A DNA stretch of 64,000 nt from Pedobacter chinensis (GCF_003339865.1 NZ_QPKV01000006.1:124001-188000), one strand, 5' to 3'. Counted from the first letter of the stretch, positions 17,613 through 26,869 are shown. The notes: generated by a model not told the origin, from the letters alone. Translations and numbers: made by a program.

Positions 17613-18617
17613 ATGGAGTATGTTGTAATTACTTTTTTATGTTTGGGGATTTTGCTTTATTTCCTATTGGGTGGTGCAGATTTTGGTGCTGGTATTATTG
17701 AGCTTTTTACTTCTGTAAAAAACAGGAGTAAAACCAGAAAAACCATGTATCAAGCCATTGGCCCGGTGTGGGAAGCAAACCATATGTGGCTAATCATAGC
17801 AATTGTAATTCTGTTTGTTGGTTTCCCCAATATTTACACCACTATGTCGGTTTATTTGCATATACCATTGCTCATTATGCTTATTGGTATTATTGCCCGT
17901 GGAACTGCATTTGTTTTTCGTCATTATGATGCCGTTAAGGACAATATGCAGGAGGTTTACAATAAAATATTCGTGTATTCAAGCTTTATCACGCCCTTGT
18001 TCCTGGGTATAATTGCAGGTAGTGTAATTTCTGGCCATATTGATACAGAGGCTAACGATTTCCTTTCAGCGTATATTTTTGGATGGTTTAATTGGTTCTC
18101 TATCGCTGTAGGCTTATTTACCGTTGCGCTATGCGGTTTTCTTGCGGCCATTTATCTCATCGGCGAAACTCAGGATGCACATGATAAAAGGCGCTTTATA
18201 AAGAAGGCGGAATTGATGAATGTGGCGGCTGTAATATTTGGGGCTATGGTTTTTATCGCTGCACAACGTGATCAAATTCCATTGGTAGATTGGGTTTTCA
18301 AAAATACAATTGGCTTATCAGCCATCATTTTAGCAAGTTTATCACTGATTTTACTTTGGTATCTGTTAATCAAAGGTAAAACGAAAGTATTGAGAATTTT
18401 AGCAGGTTTTCAGGTTACGATGATTTTGCTGGCGATCAGTTATGCTCATTTCCCAAACTTTATTCGCTTAAAAAATGGTAATGCGATTTCACTTTTCGAA
18501 GCTGTTGGACCGGAGAAAACAATTTACAGTTTAGGCTTAGCGCTTTTATTAGGAAGTATTTTGATTTTGCCCTTCCTTGGGTATTTGTTTTATAAATTTC
18601 AAAAGAAAGAGGAGTAG
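17613..18617 (+). CDS. cydB: Cytochrome bd quinol oxidase subunit II
   Basis: Second membrane subunit of the bd oxidase, 334 aa with about eight helices. The N-terminus contains LLGGADFGAGIIELF and the GPVWEANHMWLI segment, both diagnostic of CydB. It starts 4 bases after cydA and must form the heterodimer with it. No cydX-like small ORF follows; the downstream gap holds a MITE-like element. Confidence 0.95.
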   Translation: MEYVVITFLCLGILLYFLLGGADFGAGIIELFTSVKNRSKTRKTMYQAIGPVWEANHMWLIIAIVILFVGFPNIYTTMSVYLHIPLLIMLIGIIARGTAFVFRHYDAVKDNMQEVYNKIFVYSSFITPLFLGIIAGSVISGHIDTEANDFLSAYIFGWFNWFSIAVGLFTVALCGFLAAIYLIGETQDAHDKRRFIKKAELMNVAAVIFGAMVFIAAQRDQIPLVDWVFKNTIGLSAIILASLSLILLWYLLIKGKTKVLRILAGFQVTMILLAISYAHFPNFIRLKNGNAISLFEAVGPEKTIYSLGLALLLGSILILPFLGYLFYKFQKKEE

Positions 18618-18670
18618 GTACCAAATCTGTGATACTGAGCTCTGCCAATGGCAATATTGTTTGGAGTTTG

Positions 18671-18831
18671 TCATTCTGAACGCAGTGAAGAATCTGCAGC
18701 CGATGGAATACAAACTTTAATAACAGTACAGTCCTTTTACAAAAACAAAGTCAGCGGTAAACCAGGTACAATGCCCGTAGGTTAGAGATTTACTCGTAGC
18801 TGCTTCGCGATCTTCACTGCGTTCAGAATGA
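18671..18831. mobile_element. MITE-like element, copy 1
   Basis: A 161-bp element with perfect 21-bp terminal inverted repeats (TCATTCTGAACGCAGTGAAG plus one base at the left end). Its interior aligns with the element at 63297-63458 in opposite orientation, including the phrases GGGCATTGTACCTGGTTTAC and CATCGGCTGC. A third, imperfect end (TCCTGAACACAGTGAAGAAT) lies at 18852-18873. No coding capacity. The rest of the 18618-19128 gap shows no gene I can support. Confidence 0.7.
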
Positions 18832-19128
18832 CAATGGTTAATCGGGGGTTGTCCTGAACACAGTGAAGAATCTCTAAGCGATGAAAACTGTACTAAATAT
18901 AGCACCAAATCATACCAATGACAACGAGTTAAAACTTAATTGAAGTGCTTTTGAAAAATAAATGCTACCCCCAGCGATGACAGGAACATTCAAGGTTGCT
19001 GCAAAAAAAAAGTATTTCCACTTTATCGGGTTTTTAATGGAAAAGGCAGCAGAAGAAAAAACTGATTGCAATGCAAAAGGAGCATCTGTTTCCAAATGCT
19101 CCTTTTCAAATGAATGTTAAATGCTTAT

Positions 19129-20676
19129 CTACAATCCACCTTCTCTCGTTGCTTTTCTAGGTTCTGGCCAGGTAACAGGTTTGCCTGTACGTTCATTTAC
19201 AGGTAAGTCTGTAGCTTTTTCTGTCGAAGTTTTTTCAGGATCTTCACAAGCCATATAAACCATAATTGCTGCTAAAATTACATTGCTTCTAATCTCATCG
19301 AAAACCAACTTATCATAGCTGTCGCGGTTGGTATGCCAGGTGTAAGTTCCATAATCCCAGCTGGTAGAGCTTAATGAATAGCCAAGTGCACCAGCGGCCA
19401 CAAATGAAGCAAAATCAGAGCCACCTGCTCCTGGCATTCCAGGGAAGCTGGTTTTGATTTGATTTTTAATCGTATCTGGCACTGCCGCCAACCAACGGGT
19501 AATGTAATCTTTTGATTTTGCGAAACCTTGTCCGCCAATGTTAACCACGCGACCAGTTCCATTATCCTGATTAAATAATGCCTGAAGGTTCTTTACAATC
19601 TCTGGATTATCCTCAACAAAAGCCCTTGAACCATTCAAACCCTGTTCTTCACTTCCCCAGTGCCCCACTAAAATAGTACGTTTTGGGTTAGGATAGAATT
19701 TTTTAAGAATACGCATGGCTTCCATCATCATAATTGTTCCTGAGCCATTATCTGTAGCACCGCTTGCGCCATCCCATGAATCGAAGTGAGCCGATAACAT
19801 CACATATTCTTTTGGCTTTTGCTTTCCTTTAATTTCTGCAATCGTATTAAAGGTTGGAACTACACCATGTTCTTTTGATTCAGCTTCTATTTTAAGTACT
19901 GGCTTATTACCATTCACAGCTAAGCGATAAACTAAACCATAATCTTCAACTGATAGATCTACAGTAGGGATTTTTGTGGTATTTGCACCGAAAATTTTAT
20001 CTACTCCAAATCCTTGCGACCAGTTATTAATGATAATACCTGCTGCACCTGCATTTTCAATGGCCAAAGCTAAATTTTTAGCGTTTAAGCCCGTTTTGGC
20101 AATTCCTTCAGCCCAGGCTTTTGCAGCTTCGGCTTTTTCTTTTTTGTATTTTTCAAATAAATCTTTGGTGGCAAACTCTTCCCAGTTTTTTTCCGGGCGG
20201 CCAGAAATTTGGTTCATGGAAATTAAAACCAGCTTGCCTTTTACGTTGGGCAACCATTTTTGAAAGGAAACGGAATCTGTAATGGCAGGAAGAACAATTG
20301 CTTCGGCATTAATTGGTTTCCCATTGGTTGATGGACTCCATGCCAGTTGCGTTCCTTCCAAAGTTCTTAAACGTGGACTTACCAGGTCAATATGCGTTAC
20401 ACCTCTTTCCCAACCACGCCATTTGCCCCATTCCTGGTTCTTTGCTGAAATGCCCCAGTCACTGTATTTTTTCACAGCCCAATCGTTTGCCTGCTTCATT
20501 TGTGGAGAGCCTACTAAACGTGGTCCAACAACATCTAAAAGCTCATGAGCCAGTTTCTCCAGCTGCGAGTTTTCATTTACTTCTTTAACAATATTATCAA
20601 TTATTTTCTTGTCCTGGGCAAATGCAAAAGACGATGTAAATAACAATAGAGTAGGTAATAGTAGTTTTTTATTCAT
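19129..20676 (-). CDS. Secreted M28-family zinc aminopeptidase
   Basis: Exported metallopeptidase of 515 aa with a clear signal peptide (MNKKLLLPTLLLFTSSFAFAQ). A protease-associated domain insert lies in the first half (AIENAGAAGIIINNWSQG). The M28 core follows from about residue 290: SAHFDSWDGASGATDNGSG supplies metal ligands, GSEEQGLNGS the catalytic Glu pair, then PGAGGSDFASFV and a late His in TWHTNRDSYDKL. Probably periplasmic or outer-membrane peptide degradation. Confidence 0.9.
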   Translation of the reverse strand: MNKKLLLPTLLLFTSSFAFAQDKKIIDNIVKEVNENSQLEKLAHELLDVVGPRLVGSPQMKQANDWAVKKYSDWGISAKNQEWGKWRGWERGVTHIDLVSPRLRTLEGTQLAWSPSTNGKPINAEAIVLPAITDSVSFQKWLPNVKGKLVLISMNQISGRPEKNWEEFATKDLFEKYKKEKAEAAKAWAEGIAKTGLNAKNLALAIENAGAAGIIINNWSQGFGVDKIFGANTTKIPTVDLSVEDYGLVYRLAVNGNKPVLKIEAESKEHGVVPTFNTIAEIKGKQKPKEYVMLSAHFDSWDGASGATDNGSGTIMMMEAMRILKKFYPNPKRTILVGHWGSEEQGLNGSRAFVEDNPEIVKNLQALFNQDNGTGRVVNIGGQGFAKSKDYITRWLAAVPDTIKNQIKTSFPGMPGAGGSDFASFVAAGALGYSLSSTSWDYGTYTWHTNRDSYDKLVFDEIRSNVILAAIMVYMACEDPEKTSTEKATDLPVNERTGKPVTWPEPRKATREGGL

Positions 20677-20992
20677 AATAAGCTAAGTCGGTTGATTATT
20701 TGATATGCTAATTTAGGGATTTAGAGGATGGGAGGAGTGATGTTAATGGAAATGTTGCAGTTTCTTTGTATTTTCGTTATTGCGAGGCGATTTTTTACCA
20801 ACCATTGCCATCTCTTTTTATGAGAATTTGAGAAAGCTGCAATTCTTCTTTTTGAGCGTTCTGAGTTTTTTTACCTCAGTTATGCAGGCTTTTTCCTGAT
20901 AAAAAAAATCAAGGCTTGCGCTCGATTTTGGAAAACTCATCAAATCGTTATAGAAATAATTAAATGGTTTTCAAAGTAGTTTAATTATTTGC

Positions 20993-21206
20993 CTTGGTTA
21001 GGCAACTTATTCCAATTTACAGGGAATGAGATTGTATTTTAATTCTTCTATGTATTCAGTGTTTCTGTGGCAAAAAAATTACTTAAAAAGCCTTTTTTTG
21101 CTTGGTTAGGCAACTTATTCCAATTTACAGGGAATGAGATTGTATTTAATTCTTCTGTGTATTCAGTGTTTCTGTGGCAAAAACTACTTAAAAAGCCTTT
21201 TTTTGT
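20993..21206. repeat. Tandem ~108-bp direct repeat
   Basis: Copies at 20993-21100 and 21101-21206 share CTTGGTTAGGCAACTTATTC, GGGAATGAGATTGTATTT and GTGTTTCTGTGGCAAAAA. The second copy runs into the 3' end of the YciI-like gene, supplying its last codons. The rest of the gap 20677-20992 shows nothing I recognise. Confidence 0.85.
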
Positions 21207-21652
21207 ACTTTATCGTGAAAAGGCAGGTATTCAGCTAATGCTGCCGAACCGTACCAATTATATAATTCGGCATCAAGAACTTTAGCTTTAACAGCAGGAT
21301 CACTTTCTAATAGTTGTTTCGCTTCTTCAATGGATTTAGTGTTGAGAATAAATATACCACGATAATTTTTATCGTTTTTACCCATCGGACCAGCAATAAC
21401 CAACTTATTCATCTCTATCATTTTGCCCATATTGGCCATGTGTCCTGCAAAAAGACTATCTGTTTTTGTTTTGCTCTCAGTGGTATTTGATCCTGTTTTC
21501 AAAATGACTAAAACATACATTTTCATTCCATATTCATCTGCTTCAAGCTTTTTCGCAAGCGCTTCATCATAAGGGATTTTAGTTTTTTTCTCTTGAGAAT
21601 AGGTATTTAGCACGGCAGTAATAAAGCAGACCACTAATAGTATTTTTTTCAT
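21188..21652 (-). CDS. Exported YciI-like (YCII-related) protein
   Basis: Protein of 154 aa with a signal peptide (MKKILLVVCFITAVLNTYSQ) and a C-terminal YCII-like alpha-beta domain: MYVLVILKTG, an HMANMGKMIEMNKLVIAGPMG segment, and EEAKQLLESDPAVKA. YCII domains are dimeric ferredoxin-like folds of mostly unknown enzymatic role. Its last codons (VQKKAF) fall inside the direct repeat at 21101-21206, so the C-terminus may have been altered by repeat expansion. Confidence 0.75.
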   Translation of the reverse strand: MKKILLVVCFITAVLNTYSQEKKTKIPYDEALAKKLEADEYGMKMYVLVILKTGSNTTESKTKTDSLFAGHMANMGKMIEMNKLVIAGPMGKNDKNYRGIFILNTKSIEEAKQLLESDPAVKAKVLDAELYNWYGSAALAEYLPFHDKVQKKAF

Positions 21653-21741
21653 TTGACAGTTAATTGAGTTCTAATTTATGAAATATTTTAAAGTAATACA
21701 TTTGGGTATCACGCCATAATGCAAAAGATATTCAGAAAGAG

Positions 21742-22467
21742 TTATTTCTTTTCTGCTAACCACTTTGCTAGTTCTTCTTTTATGGCTTTGCCAATCTTTT
21801 TCTGGTTCGCAGGATCTTCCAGAAAGGCTTTGCTCACTCCATTATCTCCAATTTCTAAAAGAACGCGGTATTTTGCAGTGTTTATGTTTTCATCAAGACT
21901 ATAAAAGCTTTTCTTTCCGGTGTTTTTACATACATAATCATTTCTTCCGGTAGAGCTGTCAAGCAATACGCCACGGTTTTCTAAATCTGTGGCAGCGCTG
22001 ACAGCAGCGATAAGTCTACCCGCCAAAAGCTTGTTTTCTTCTTCATATGCATCTCCTTCGTGTACAAACCCCCAAATCGCGTGGCGTTTGGTGCCGCCAT
22101 TATTATGAATGGCGATAAAAACATCTGGTTTCTTTTTGTTCGATTCTTCTAATTCGTAAGCGTAGCCCGAAATTTTTCCCTCAACAACATCAGAGGTATG
22201 CGCTTTTACGGTATTGCTCCCAGCATTGTCATGATGCAGATTGGGTTTGCCTAAACTCCAAACCTTAAATTCTTTTAGCTTCGGTTTACTTTCCATTGCT
22301 GCATCTGCAATTGCATTACAGGTTTTAGCCTCACTAAAATCAACGCCAGTATCGGTTTGATGTGAAGGCTGCCAAACGATTACCCATTTCGGTTTTAACG
22401 GATTGATAGAGAAGCTGATTAAAAATATTGCAATAGCGGTAGTGGTAATGGAGAATAGAATTTTCAT
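21742..22467 (-). CDS. Probable N-acetylmuramoyl-L-alanine amidase (Amidase_3-like)
   Basis: Exported protein of 241 aa. A hydrophobic leader (MKILFSITTTAIAIFLISFS) precedes an Amidase_3-like core. WQPSHQTDTG occupies the first-His motif position, AYELEES could supply a Glu, FIAIHNNGG the second His motif, and VLLEIGDNG the last Glu. Such zinc amidases cleave the stem peptide from muramic acid. The first motif deviates from the usual GHGGxDxG, so function is moderately sure. Start is ATG at 22465-22467; the TTG two codons upstream is less likely. Confidence 0.6.
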   Translation of the reverse strand: MKILFSITTTAIAIFLISFSINPLKPKWVIVWQPSHQTDTGVDFSEAKTCNAIADAAMESKPKLKEFKVWSLGKPNLHHDNAGSNTVKAHTSDVVEGKISGYAYELEESNKKKPDVFIAIHNNGGTKRHAIWGFVHEGDAYEEENKLLAGRLIAAVSAATDLENRGVLLDSSTGRNDYVCKNTGKKSFYSLDENINTAKYRVLLEIGDNGVSKAFLEDPANQKKIGKAIKEELAKWLAEKK

Positions 22468-22620
22468 AATCAATAGGTTTGTGATTCTTTAGCTTAGTTT
22501 AAAGTTAAAATAAGTTAAGGATAAAACACGCAGAGGATGTATTTTTAGTTGTTTTATGGGAGATGGTTTTTAGCTTCCCAAGCATTACAAAACCTACGTA
22601 ATTTAAACCTGATTGACGCG

Positions 22621-22651
22621 GTAGCTCCCGATTTTTTCTTATCGGGACTAC
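22621..22651. other. Hairpin in the accD-amidase gap
   Basis: Arms GTAGctCCCGAT and ATCGGGAcTAC enclose a T-rich loop. No clear U-run follows on either strand; possibly a secondary terminator or a repeat remnant. The rest of the 22468-22655 gap shows nothing. Confidence 0.4.
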
Positions 22652-22655
22652 AAGC

Positions 22656-22700
22656 AAAAAGCAGGACTGAAATAACCGAAGTTATTCAAGCCCTGCTTTT
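22656..22700 (-). terminator. Terminator after accD
   Basis: On the minus strand a ~20-bp stem, AAAAGCAGGGCTTGAATAAC paired with a near-complement, closes on a UUCG tetraloop and ends in T5. Confidence 0.85.
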
Positions 22701-22775
22701 CTTATAATTTTCATTAATTCAAAGTTTCGTTTGGCAATTTGCACTAATGAACAAATGGTACCAACGGCTGATGAA

Positions 22776-23621
22776 CTAATGATTCATCATTTTAATAAAA
22801 GCACCCAATTTAGCTTTCATTGCTCTTCTGTCAACAATAAAATCAAGGAAACCATGCTCTAAAACGAATTCTGAAGTTTGGAAACCCTTAGGTAAATCTT
22901 TTTTAATGGTTTCTTTGATAACCCGTGGGCCGGCAAAACCGATCAATGCACCAGGTTCTGCAATGTTAATGTCGCCAAGCATTGCGTAAGATGCCGTAAC
23001 ACCACCTGTTGTTGGATCGGTTAATAAAGAAATATAAGGAATTTTAGCCTGACTTAACAAGGCCAGTTTTGCTGACGTTTTAGCCATTTGCATTAATGAA
23101 AATGCAGCCTCCATCATACGTGCTCCACCTGATTTTGAAATCATCAGGAAAGGAATTTTATGTTTGATGCTATAATCGATTGAACGGGCAATTTTTTCAC
23201 CCACAACTGAACCCATTGATCCGCCAATAAAAGCGAAATCCATACAGGCGATAACTAAATCCTGGCCTTCAATTTTACCAACACCTGCACGAATTGCATC
23301 TTTCAAACCTGTTTTAGCCTGGCTTTCTTTGATTCTATCAGTGTAAGGTTTGTTATCGTTGAAATTTAGCGGATCCCCTGAAGTAAGGTTTGCAAATAAC
23401 TCCTTAAACTCGTTATTATCAAATAAAACTTCGAAATATTCTTTGGAACCTATTCTCAGGTGATAGTTGCAGTAATGGCAAACATATTTGTTTTCCTGAA
23501 GTTCTGCCTGATGTAACGGTTTTTTACAATTTGGACATTTATTCCACAAGCCATCAGGTGCTTCTTTTTTCTCTTCGGTTGTGGTAATGATACCTTTATT
23601 CTCTCTCTTAAACCAAGCCAT
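22776..23621 (-). CDS. accD: Acetyl-CoA carboxylase carboxyltransferase subunit beta
   Basis: Forms the carboxyltransferase with AccA in the first step of fatty-acid synthesis. It has 281 aa. The zinc ribbon Cys29, Cys32, Cys48, Cys51 (CPNC and CHYC) is intact, followed by the crotonase-like core with [11 protein letters not shown] and [17 protein letters not shown]. Start is ATG at 23619-23621 ([10 protein letters not shown]); the TTG nine codons upstream lies inside the promoter box. It is transcribed divergently from fba. accA is not in the window. Confidence 0.95.
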   Translation of the reverse strand: MAWFKRENKGIITTTEEKKEAPDGLWNKCPNCKKPLHQAELQENKYVCHYCNYHLRIGSKEYFEVLFDNNEFKELFANLTSGDPLNFNDNKPYTDRIKESQAKTGLKDAIRAGVGKIEGQDLVIACMDFAFIGGSMGSVVGEKIARSIDYSIKHKIPFLMISKSGGARMMEAAFSLMQMAKTSAKLALLSQAKIPYISLLTDPTTGGVTASYAMLGDINIAEPGALIGFAGPRVIKETIKKDLPKGFQTSEFVLEHGFLDFIVDRRAMKAKLGAFIKMMNH

Positions 23622-23645
23622 ATAATTTTTTAAAGAATTGGATTG

Positions 23646-23674
23646 CAAAGAAACGAAAAAAATATTTAAGTCAA
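23646..23674 (-). promoter_or_regulatory. Promoter of accD
   Basis: Minus-strand TTG (23672-23674) is 18 bases from TTTCTTTG (23646-23653), one mismatch from TAnnTTTG. Confidence 0.5.
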
Positions 23675-23688
23675 GTATTTCTATTTAG

Positions 23689-23728
23689 TGTCTTTTTTAC
23701 ACTAAGGATAATGTCTTTTTTACACTAA
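23689..23728. repeat. Paired 17-bp direct repeats between accD and fba
   Basis: TGTCTTTTTTACACTAA occurs at 23689-23705 and 23712-23728, a 23-bp period. The first copy also forms a small dyad, TTAGTGT/ACACTAA. Position between two divergent promoters suggests a regulator site. Confidence 0.5.
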
Positions 23729-23776
23729 ATGGCCTTTATTTGGTTGTTAAGCAAATAATTCTGTTGTTACAAAAGC

Positions 23777-23805
23777 TTGAAATGTTATTTTTTTTTATAA
23801 CTTCG
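23777..23805 (+). promoter_or_regulatory. Promoter of fba
   Basis: TTG at 23777-23779 is 18 bases from TAACTTCG at 23798-23805, one mismatch from TAnnTTTG. It ends 22 bases before the ATG. Confidence 0.55.
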
Positions 23806-23827
23806 GACTTAATAAAATTAACAAGAA

Positions 23828-24907
23828 ATGAGTTTAAAAGGCTACAAAGGCGTAATTTACGGAGATGCCGTTCAAGAATTGTTTGAGCAGGCTAAAAAAC
23901 ATCAGTTTGCTTTACCGGCAGTAAATGTAACGGGTACAAATACCGTTAATGCTGTATTGGAGACTGCAAAGGCAGTAAATTCGCCTGTTATGATTCAATT
24001 ATCTAATGGTGGAGCACAGTTTTATGCTGGCAAATCTTTAGATAACGAGAAATTGCAGGCATGTATTTTAGGTGCTGTATCGGCAGCTAAACATGTACAT
24101 TTATTGGCAGAGCATTATGGCGTTGCTGTGGTTTTACACACAGATCACGCCGCTAAAAAATTGTTGCCTTGGATTGACGGCCTTTTGGATCACGGTGAAA
24201 AGTTTTTCGCTGAAACCGGAAAACCTTTGTTTTCATCACACATGTTAGATTTATCGGAAGAATCGATTGAAGAAAACATGGAAATTTCTGCCAAATATTT
24301 TGCACGCATGGCTAAAATGAACATGACGATTGAAATAGAACTTGGTGTAACAGGTGGTGAGGAAGATGGCGTGGATAACAGCGATGTAGACAGCTCAAAA
24401 TTATATACCCAACCAAGTGAAGTTGCTTATGCTTATGAAGAATTAAGCAAAGTTTCTCCTCGTTTTACTGTTGCTGCGGCATTTGGTAATGTACATGGTG
24501 TTTATAAACCAGGTAACGTTAAATTACAACCCGTTATTTTGAAAAACTCACAGGATTTTATCAAAGAAAAGTTCAATTTAACTGTAGAAAAACCAATTAA
24601 TTTTGTATTTCACGGTGGTTCTGGTTCTTCTCAGGAAGAAATTAGAGAAGCCATTTCTTATGGCGCTATTAAAATGAATATTGATACTGATATGCAATGG
24701 GCATTTTGGGAAGGTATTTTGGAGTATTATAAAAAGAACGAGGCTTATCTTCAAGGTCAGATTGGTAATCCGGAAGGCGATGATAAACCAAATAAAAAAT
24801 ATTATGATCCACGCGTTTGGTTACGTAAAGCTGAAGAGGCATTTGTTAAACGTTTAACAGTTGCTTTTGAAGATTTAAACTGCATAAATGCCAACGATAA
24901 GCTTTAA
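23828..24907 (+). CDS. fba: Class II fructose-bisphosphate aldolase
   Basis: Zinc-dependent aldolase cleaving or forming fructose-1,6-bisphosphate in glycolysis and gluconeogenesis. It has 359 aa, the E. coli FbaA length class. The HTDH motif at 104-107 holds Asp106 and the zinc His107. MTIEIELGVTGGEEDGVDN supplies an acidic zinc ligand region, and VFHGGSGSS plus the NIDTDMQWAFW segment bind phosphate. It ends at a strong terminator. Confidence 0.95.
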   Translation: MSLKGYKGVIYGDAVQELFEQAKKHQFALPAVNVTGTNTVNAVLETAKAVNSPVMIQLSNGGAQFYAGKSLDNEKLQACILGAVSAAKHVHLLAEHYGVAVVLHTDHAAKKLLPWIDGLLDHGEKFFAETGKPLFSSHMLDLSEESIEENMEISAKYFARMAKMNMTIEIELGVTGGEEDGVDNSDVDSSKLYTQPSEVAYAYEELSKVSPRFTVAAAFGNVHGVYKPGNVKLQPVILKNSQDFIKEKFNLTVEKPINFVFHGGSGSSQEEIREAISYGAIKMNIDTDMQWAFWEGILEYYKKNEAYLQGQIGNPEGDDKPNKKYYDPRVWLRKAEEAFVKRLTVAFEDLNCINANDKL

Positions 24908-24982
24908 GGAGTTGAAAGATTGGTAGTTGAAAGGGTTTTAACCTCACAACATTTCAATCTTTTTAACATTGCAACGAACAAT

Positions 24983-25023
24983 AAAAGCGCCATGGGTTAT
25001 AAAACTTATGGCGCTTTTGTTTG
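24983..25023 (+). terminator. Terminator after fba
   Basis: Perfect 11-bp stem AAAAGCGCCAT / ATGGCGCTTTT with a 14-base loop, then GTTTG. It lies in the open frame upstream of the next gene, which rules out starts before it. Confidence 0.8.
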
Positions 25024-25054
25024 TTTAATGGCTATAATTAAGCAATGTAATGTG

Positions 25055-25537
25055 ATGACAAAATCTAAAACTCATTCCAAAAAAAATAATTTTTTTGAGA
25101 AATTCGCCAATGCTGCAACTAAATTTACGGGCAGTTCTATTGCATTTATTTCGGCAACAGTTATCGTAATCGTCTGGGCTGCATCGGGTCCATTATTCAA
25201 TTACTCTGAAACATGGCAGTTGGTCATTAACACGGGTACAACAATCATCACTTTCCTGATGGTGTTCCTCATTCAAAAAGCCCAAAATAAAGATAGTAAA
25301 GCTATTCAACTGAAGCTGAATGAATTAATTGCTGCTCATGAAAAAGCCAGTAACAGGATGGTTGATATTGAAGATTTAAGTGAAAAAGAATTGGATCAAT
25401 TACATAAATTTTACGTTACATTGTCTATTTTAGCTAAAAAAGAGGCCGATATTCACTGTTCACATTCTATTGATATTGCAAATGAATTGAACCAGTTTAA
25501 GTTGGAAACGAATAAACACTTTAAAAAACAAAAATAA
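25055..25537 (+). CDS. Low-affinity iron permease family protein
   Basis: Small membrane protein of 160 aa resembling the low-affinity iron permease family. After a basic N-terminus, two membrane helices are seen (GSSIAFISATVIVIVWAASGP and VINTGTTIITFLMVFLIQKAQN). A soluble helix follows, with ELIAAHEKASNRMVDIEDLSEKEL. This family often carries N-terminal FEKFANAATKFTGS, as here. Iron transport is not proven for bacterial members. ATG 25055 was chosen because the fba terminator lies within the upstream open frame. Confidence 0.8.
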   Translation: MTKSKTHSKKNNFFEKFANAATKFTGSSIAFISATVIVIVWAASGPLFNYSETWQLVINTGTTIITFLMVFLIQKAQNKDSKAIQLKLNELIAAHEKASNRMVDIEDLSEKELDQLHKFYVTLSILAKKEADIHCSHSIDIANELNQFKLETNKHFKKQK

Positions 25538-25959
25538 TGAGCCTTTTAGTTCAAAAAATAAATCATGCCGAAGATTTAGATAAAGTATTTGCTATTCGTA
25601 AGATCGTTTTTGTGGATGAGCAAAATTGTCCGCCAGAGTTGGAATGGGAGCATGAAGATGAATCTACTCACTTTTTGGCTTCACATAATGGCCAGCCATG
25701 TGGTGCTTGCCGTTGGCGTAAAACTGATTTAGGCTATAAATTAGAGCGCTTTGCTGTGCTTAAAGATTTTAGGGGAATGGGTGTTGGCCGTGCTTTAATT
25801 GCCGAAGCATTATCTGATTTACCTGAAGATGCGCATTATATTTACCTTAATGCACAGTTGGATGCCATGAGCTTATATGCCAAGTTCGGTTTTGTTGCAG
25901 AGGGAGAGCAATTTGAAGAAGCTGGAATTCAGCATTTCAAAATGGTTAAGAAGGTATAG
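25537..25959 (+). CDS. GNAT-family N-acetyltransferase (ElaA-like)
   Basis: Acetyl-CoA-dependent transferase of 140 aa. ElaA-like features are the VFVDEQNCPPELEWEHED segment near the N-terminus, the acetyl-CoA loop FRGMGVGRALI, and the C-terminal LYAKFGFVAEGEQFEEAGIQH. The substrate is unknown. Its start overlaps the iron-permease-like stop by one base (TAATG), so the two are translationally coupled. Confidence 0.85.
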   Translation: MSLLVQKINHAEDLDKVFAIRKIVFVDEQNCPPELEWEHEDESTHFLASHNGQPCGACRWRKTDLGYKLERFAVLKDFRGMGVGRALIAEALSDLPEDAHYIYLNAQLDAMSLYAKFGFVAEGEQFEEAGIQHFKMVKKV

Positions 25960-25994
25960 GTAAAAACTAGTGGTCATTGACGTCCACGGGCAAA

Positions 25995-26855
25995 CTACCC
26001 AAATATCTTCCCAGATAAGATCATGGCCTCATTCCATTTATCCATATCAAGGTTTAGATTTTCATTTTTGGAGTTTAAAAAGCCGATCACATCTTCTGTT
26101 GCAATATTACCAGTGAGGTCATCGGCTGCCATAGGACAACCCCCAAAGCCTTTCAATGCTGAATCTATTCGCTTAACACCTGCTTTGTACGCGGCTTTAA
26201 TTTTTTCAAAACGTTCGGTAGGAGTGGAGTGCAAATGAACACCTATTTCAGTTTTACTAAATCTTGAAATGAGTTGAGGTAAAATACCCTCAATCTTTTC
26301 TGGTGTGGAAATGCCAACGGTATCGGCTAAAGAGAGAATCTCAACACCTTTGGTAATCAAAACATCAGCCCATTTTTCTACGATCTCGTAATTCCATTCA
26401 TCGCCATAGGGATTTCCAAACCCCATAGATAAATAAACAACTGCTTTTTTATTGTTCTTTTGACAAAGTGATAGCATTTCTTCAACCGTTATTAATGATT
26501 GTGCTATGCTGGAATTTGTATTGCGTTGTTGAAAAGTTTCAGAGATAGAAAATGGAAAACCTAAATAACTAATCTGTTCATGCTTTACGGCATCTTCTGC
26601 GCCTCTTAAATTAGCTACAATAGCCAACAGTTTGGTTGTGGTATTGCTCAAATCCAGATTAGCTAAAACGTTTGCAGTATCTGCCATTTGGGGGATAGCT
26701 TTCGGAGAAACAAAACTTCCAAAATCGAGTGTGTCAAAACCAACTTGCAGAAGCAAGTTCAAATATTCGGATTTAAGTTCGGTTGGAACAAAATCATGTA
26801 ATCCCTGCATGGCATCACGAGGGCATTCTATTAATTTGAATTTATTTTGGTTCAT
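25995..26855 (-). CDS. mvaB: Hydroxymethylglutaryl-CoA lyase
   Basis: Cleaves HMG-CoA to acetyl-CoA and acetoacetate in leucine breakdown. It has 286 aa with a TIM-barrel core. The N-terminal LIECPRDAMQGL is the Bacteroidota form of the catalytic PRDGLQ motif. SLADTVG and GVHLHSTP contribute metal-binding residues, and the loop GFGGCPMA holds the catalytic Cys. It pairs logically with the leucine-dehydrogenase-type enzyme at 2152, though they are not linked. Confidence 0.9.
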   Translation of the reverse strand: MNQNKFKLIECPRDAMQGLHDFVPTELKSEYLNLLLQVGFDTLDFGSFVSPKAIPQMADTANVLANLDLSNTTTKLLAIVANLRGAEDAVKHEQISYLGFPFSISETFQQRNTNSSIAQSLITVEEMLSLCQKNNKKAVVYLSMGFGNPYGDEWNYEIVEKWADVLITKGVEILSLADTVGISTPEKIEGILPQLISRFSKTEIGVHLHSTPTERFEKIKAAYKAGVKRIDSALKGFGGCPMAADDLTGNIATEDVIGFLNSKNENLNLDMDKWNEAMILSGKIFG

Positions 26856-26869
26856 TGTTTTGTTGGTTT

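Noticed and set aside
18910..19095. 61-aa minus-strand ORF downstream of cydB
   Set aside because: No motif and no start signal; lies in repeat-rich intergenic DNA.
19976..20588. Cluster of plus-strand ORFs opposite the M28 peptidase
   Set aside because: Overlapping frames antisense to a well-supported gene; no domain patterns.
24920..25054. N-terminal extension of the iron-permease-like protein
   Set aside because: The fba terminator hairpin lies within it.
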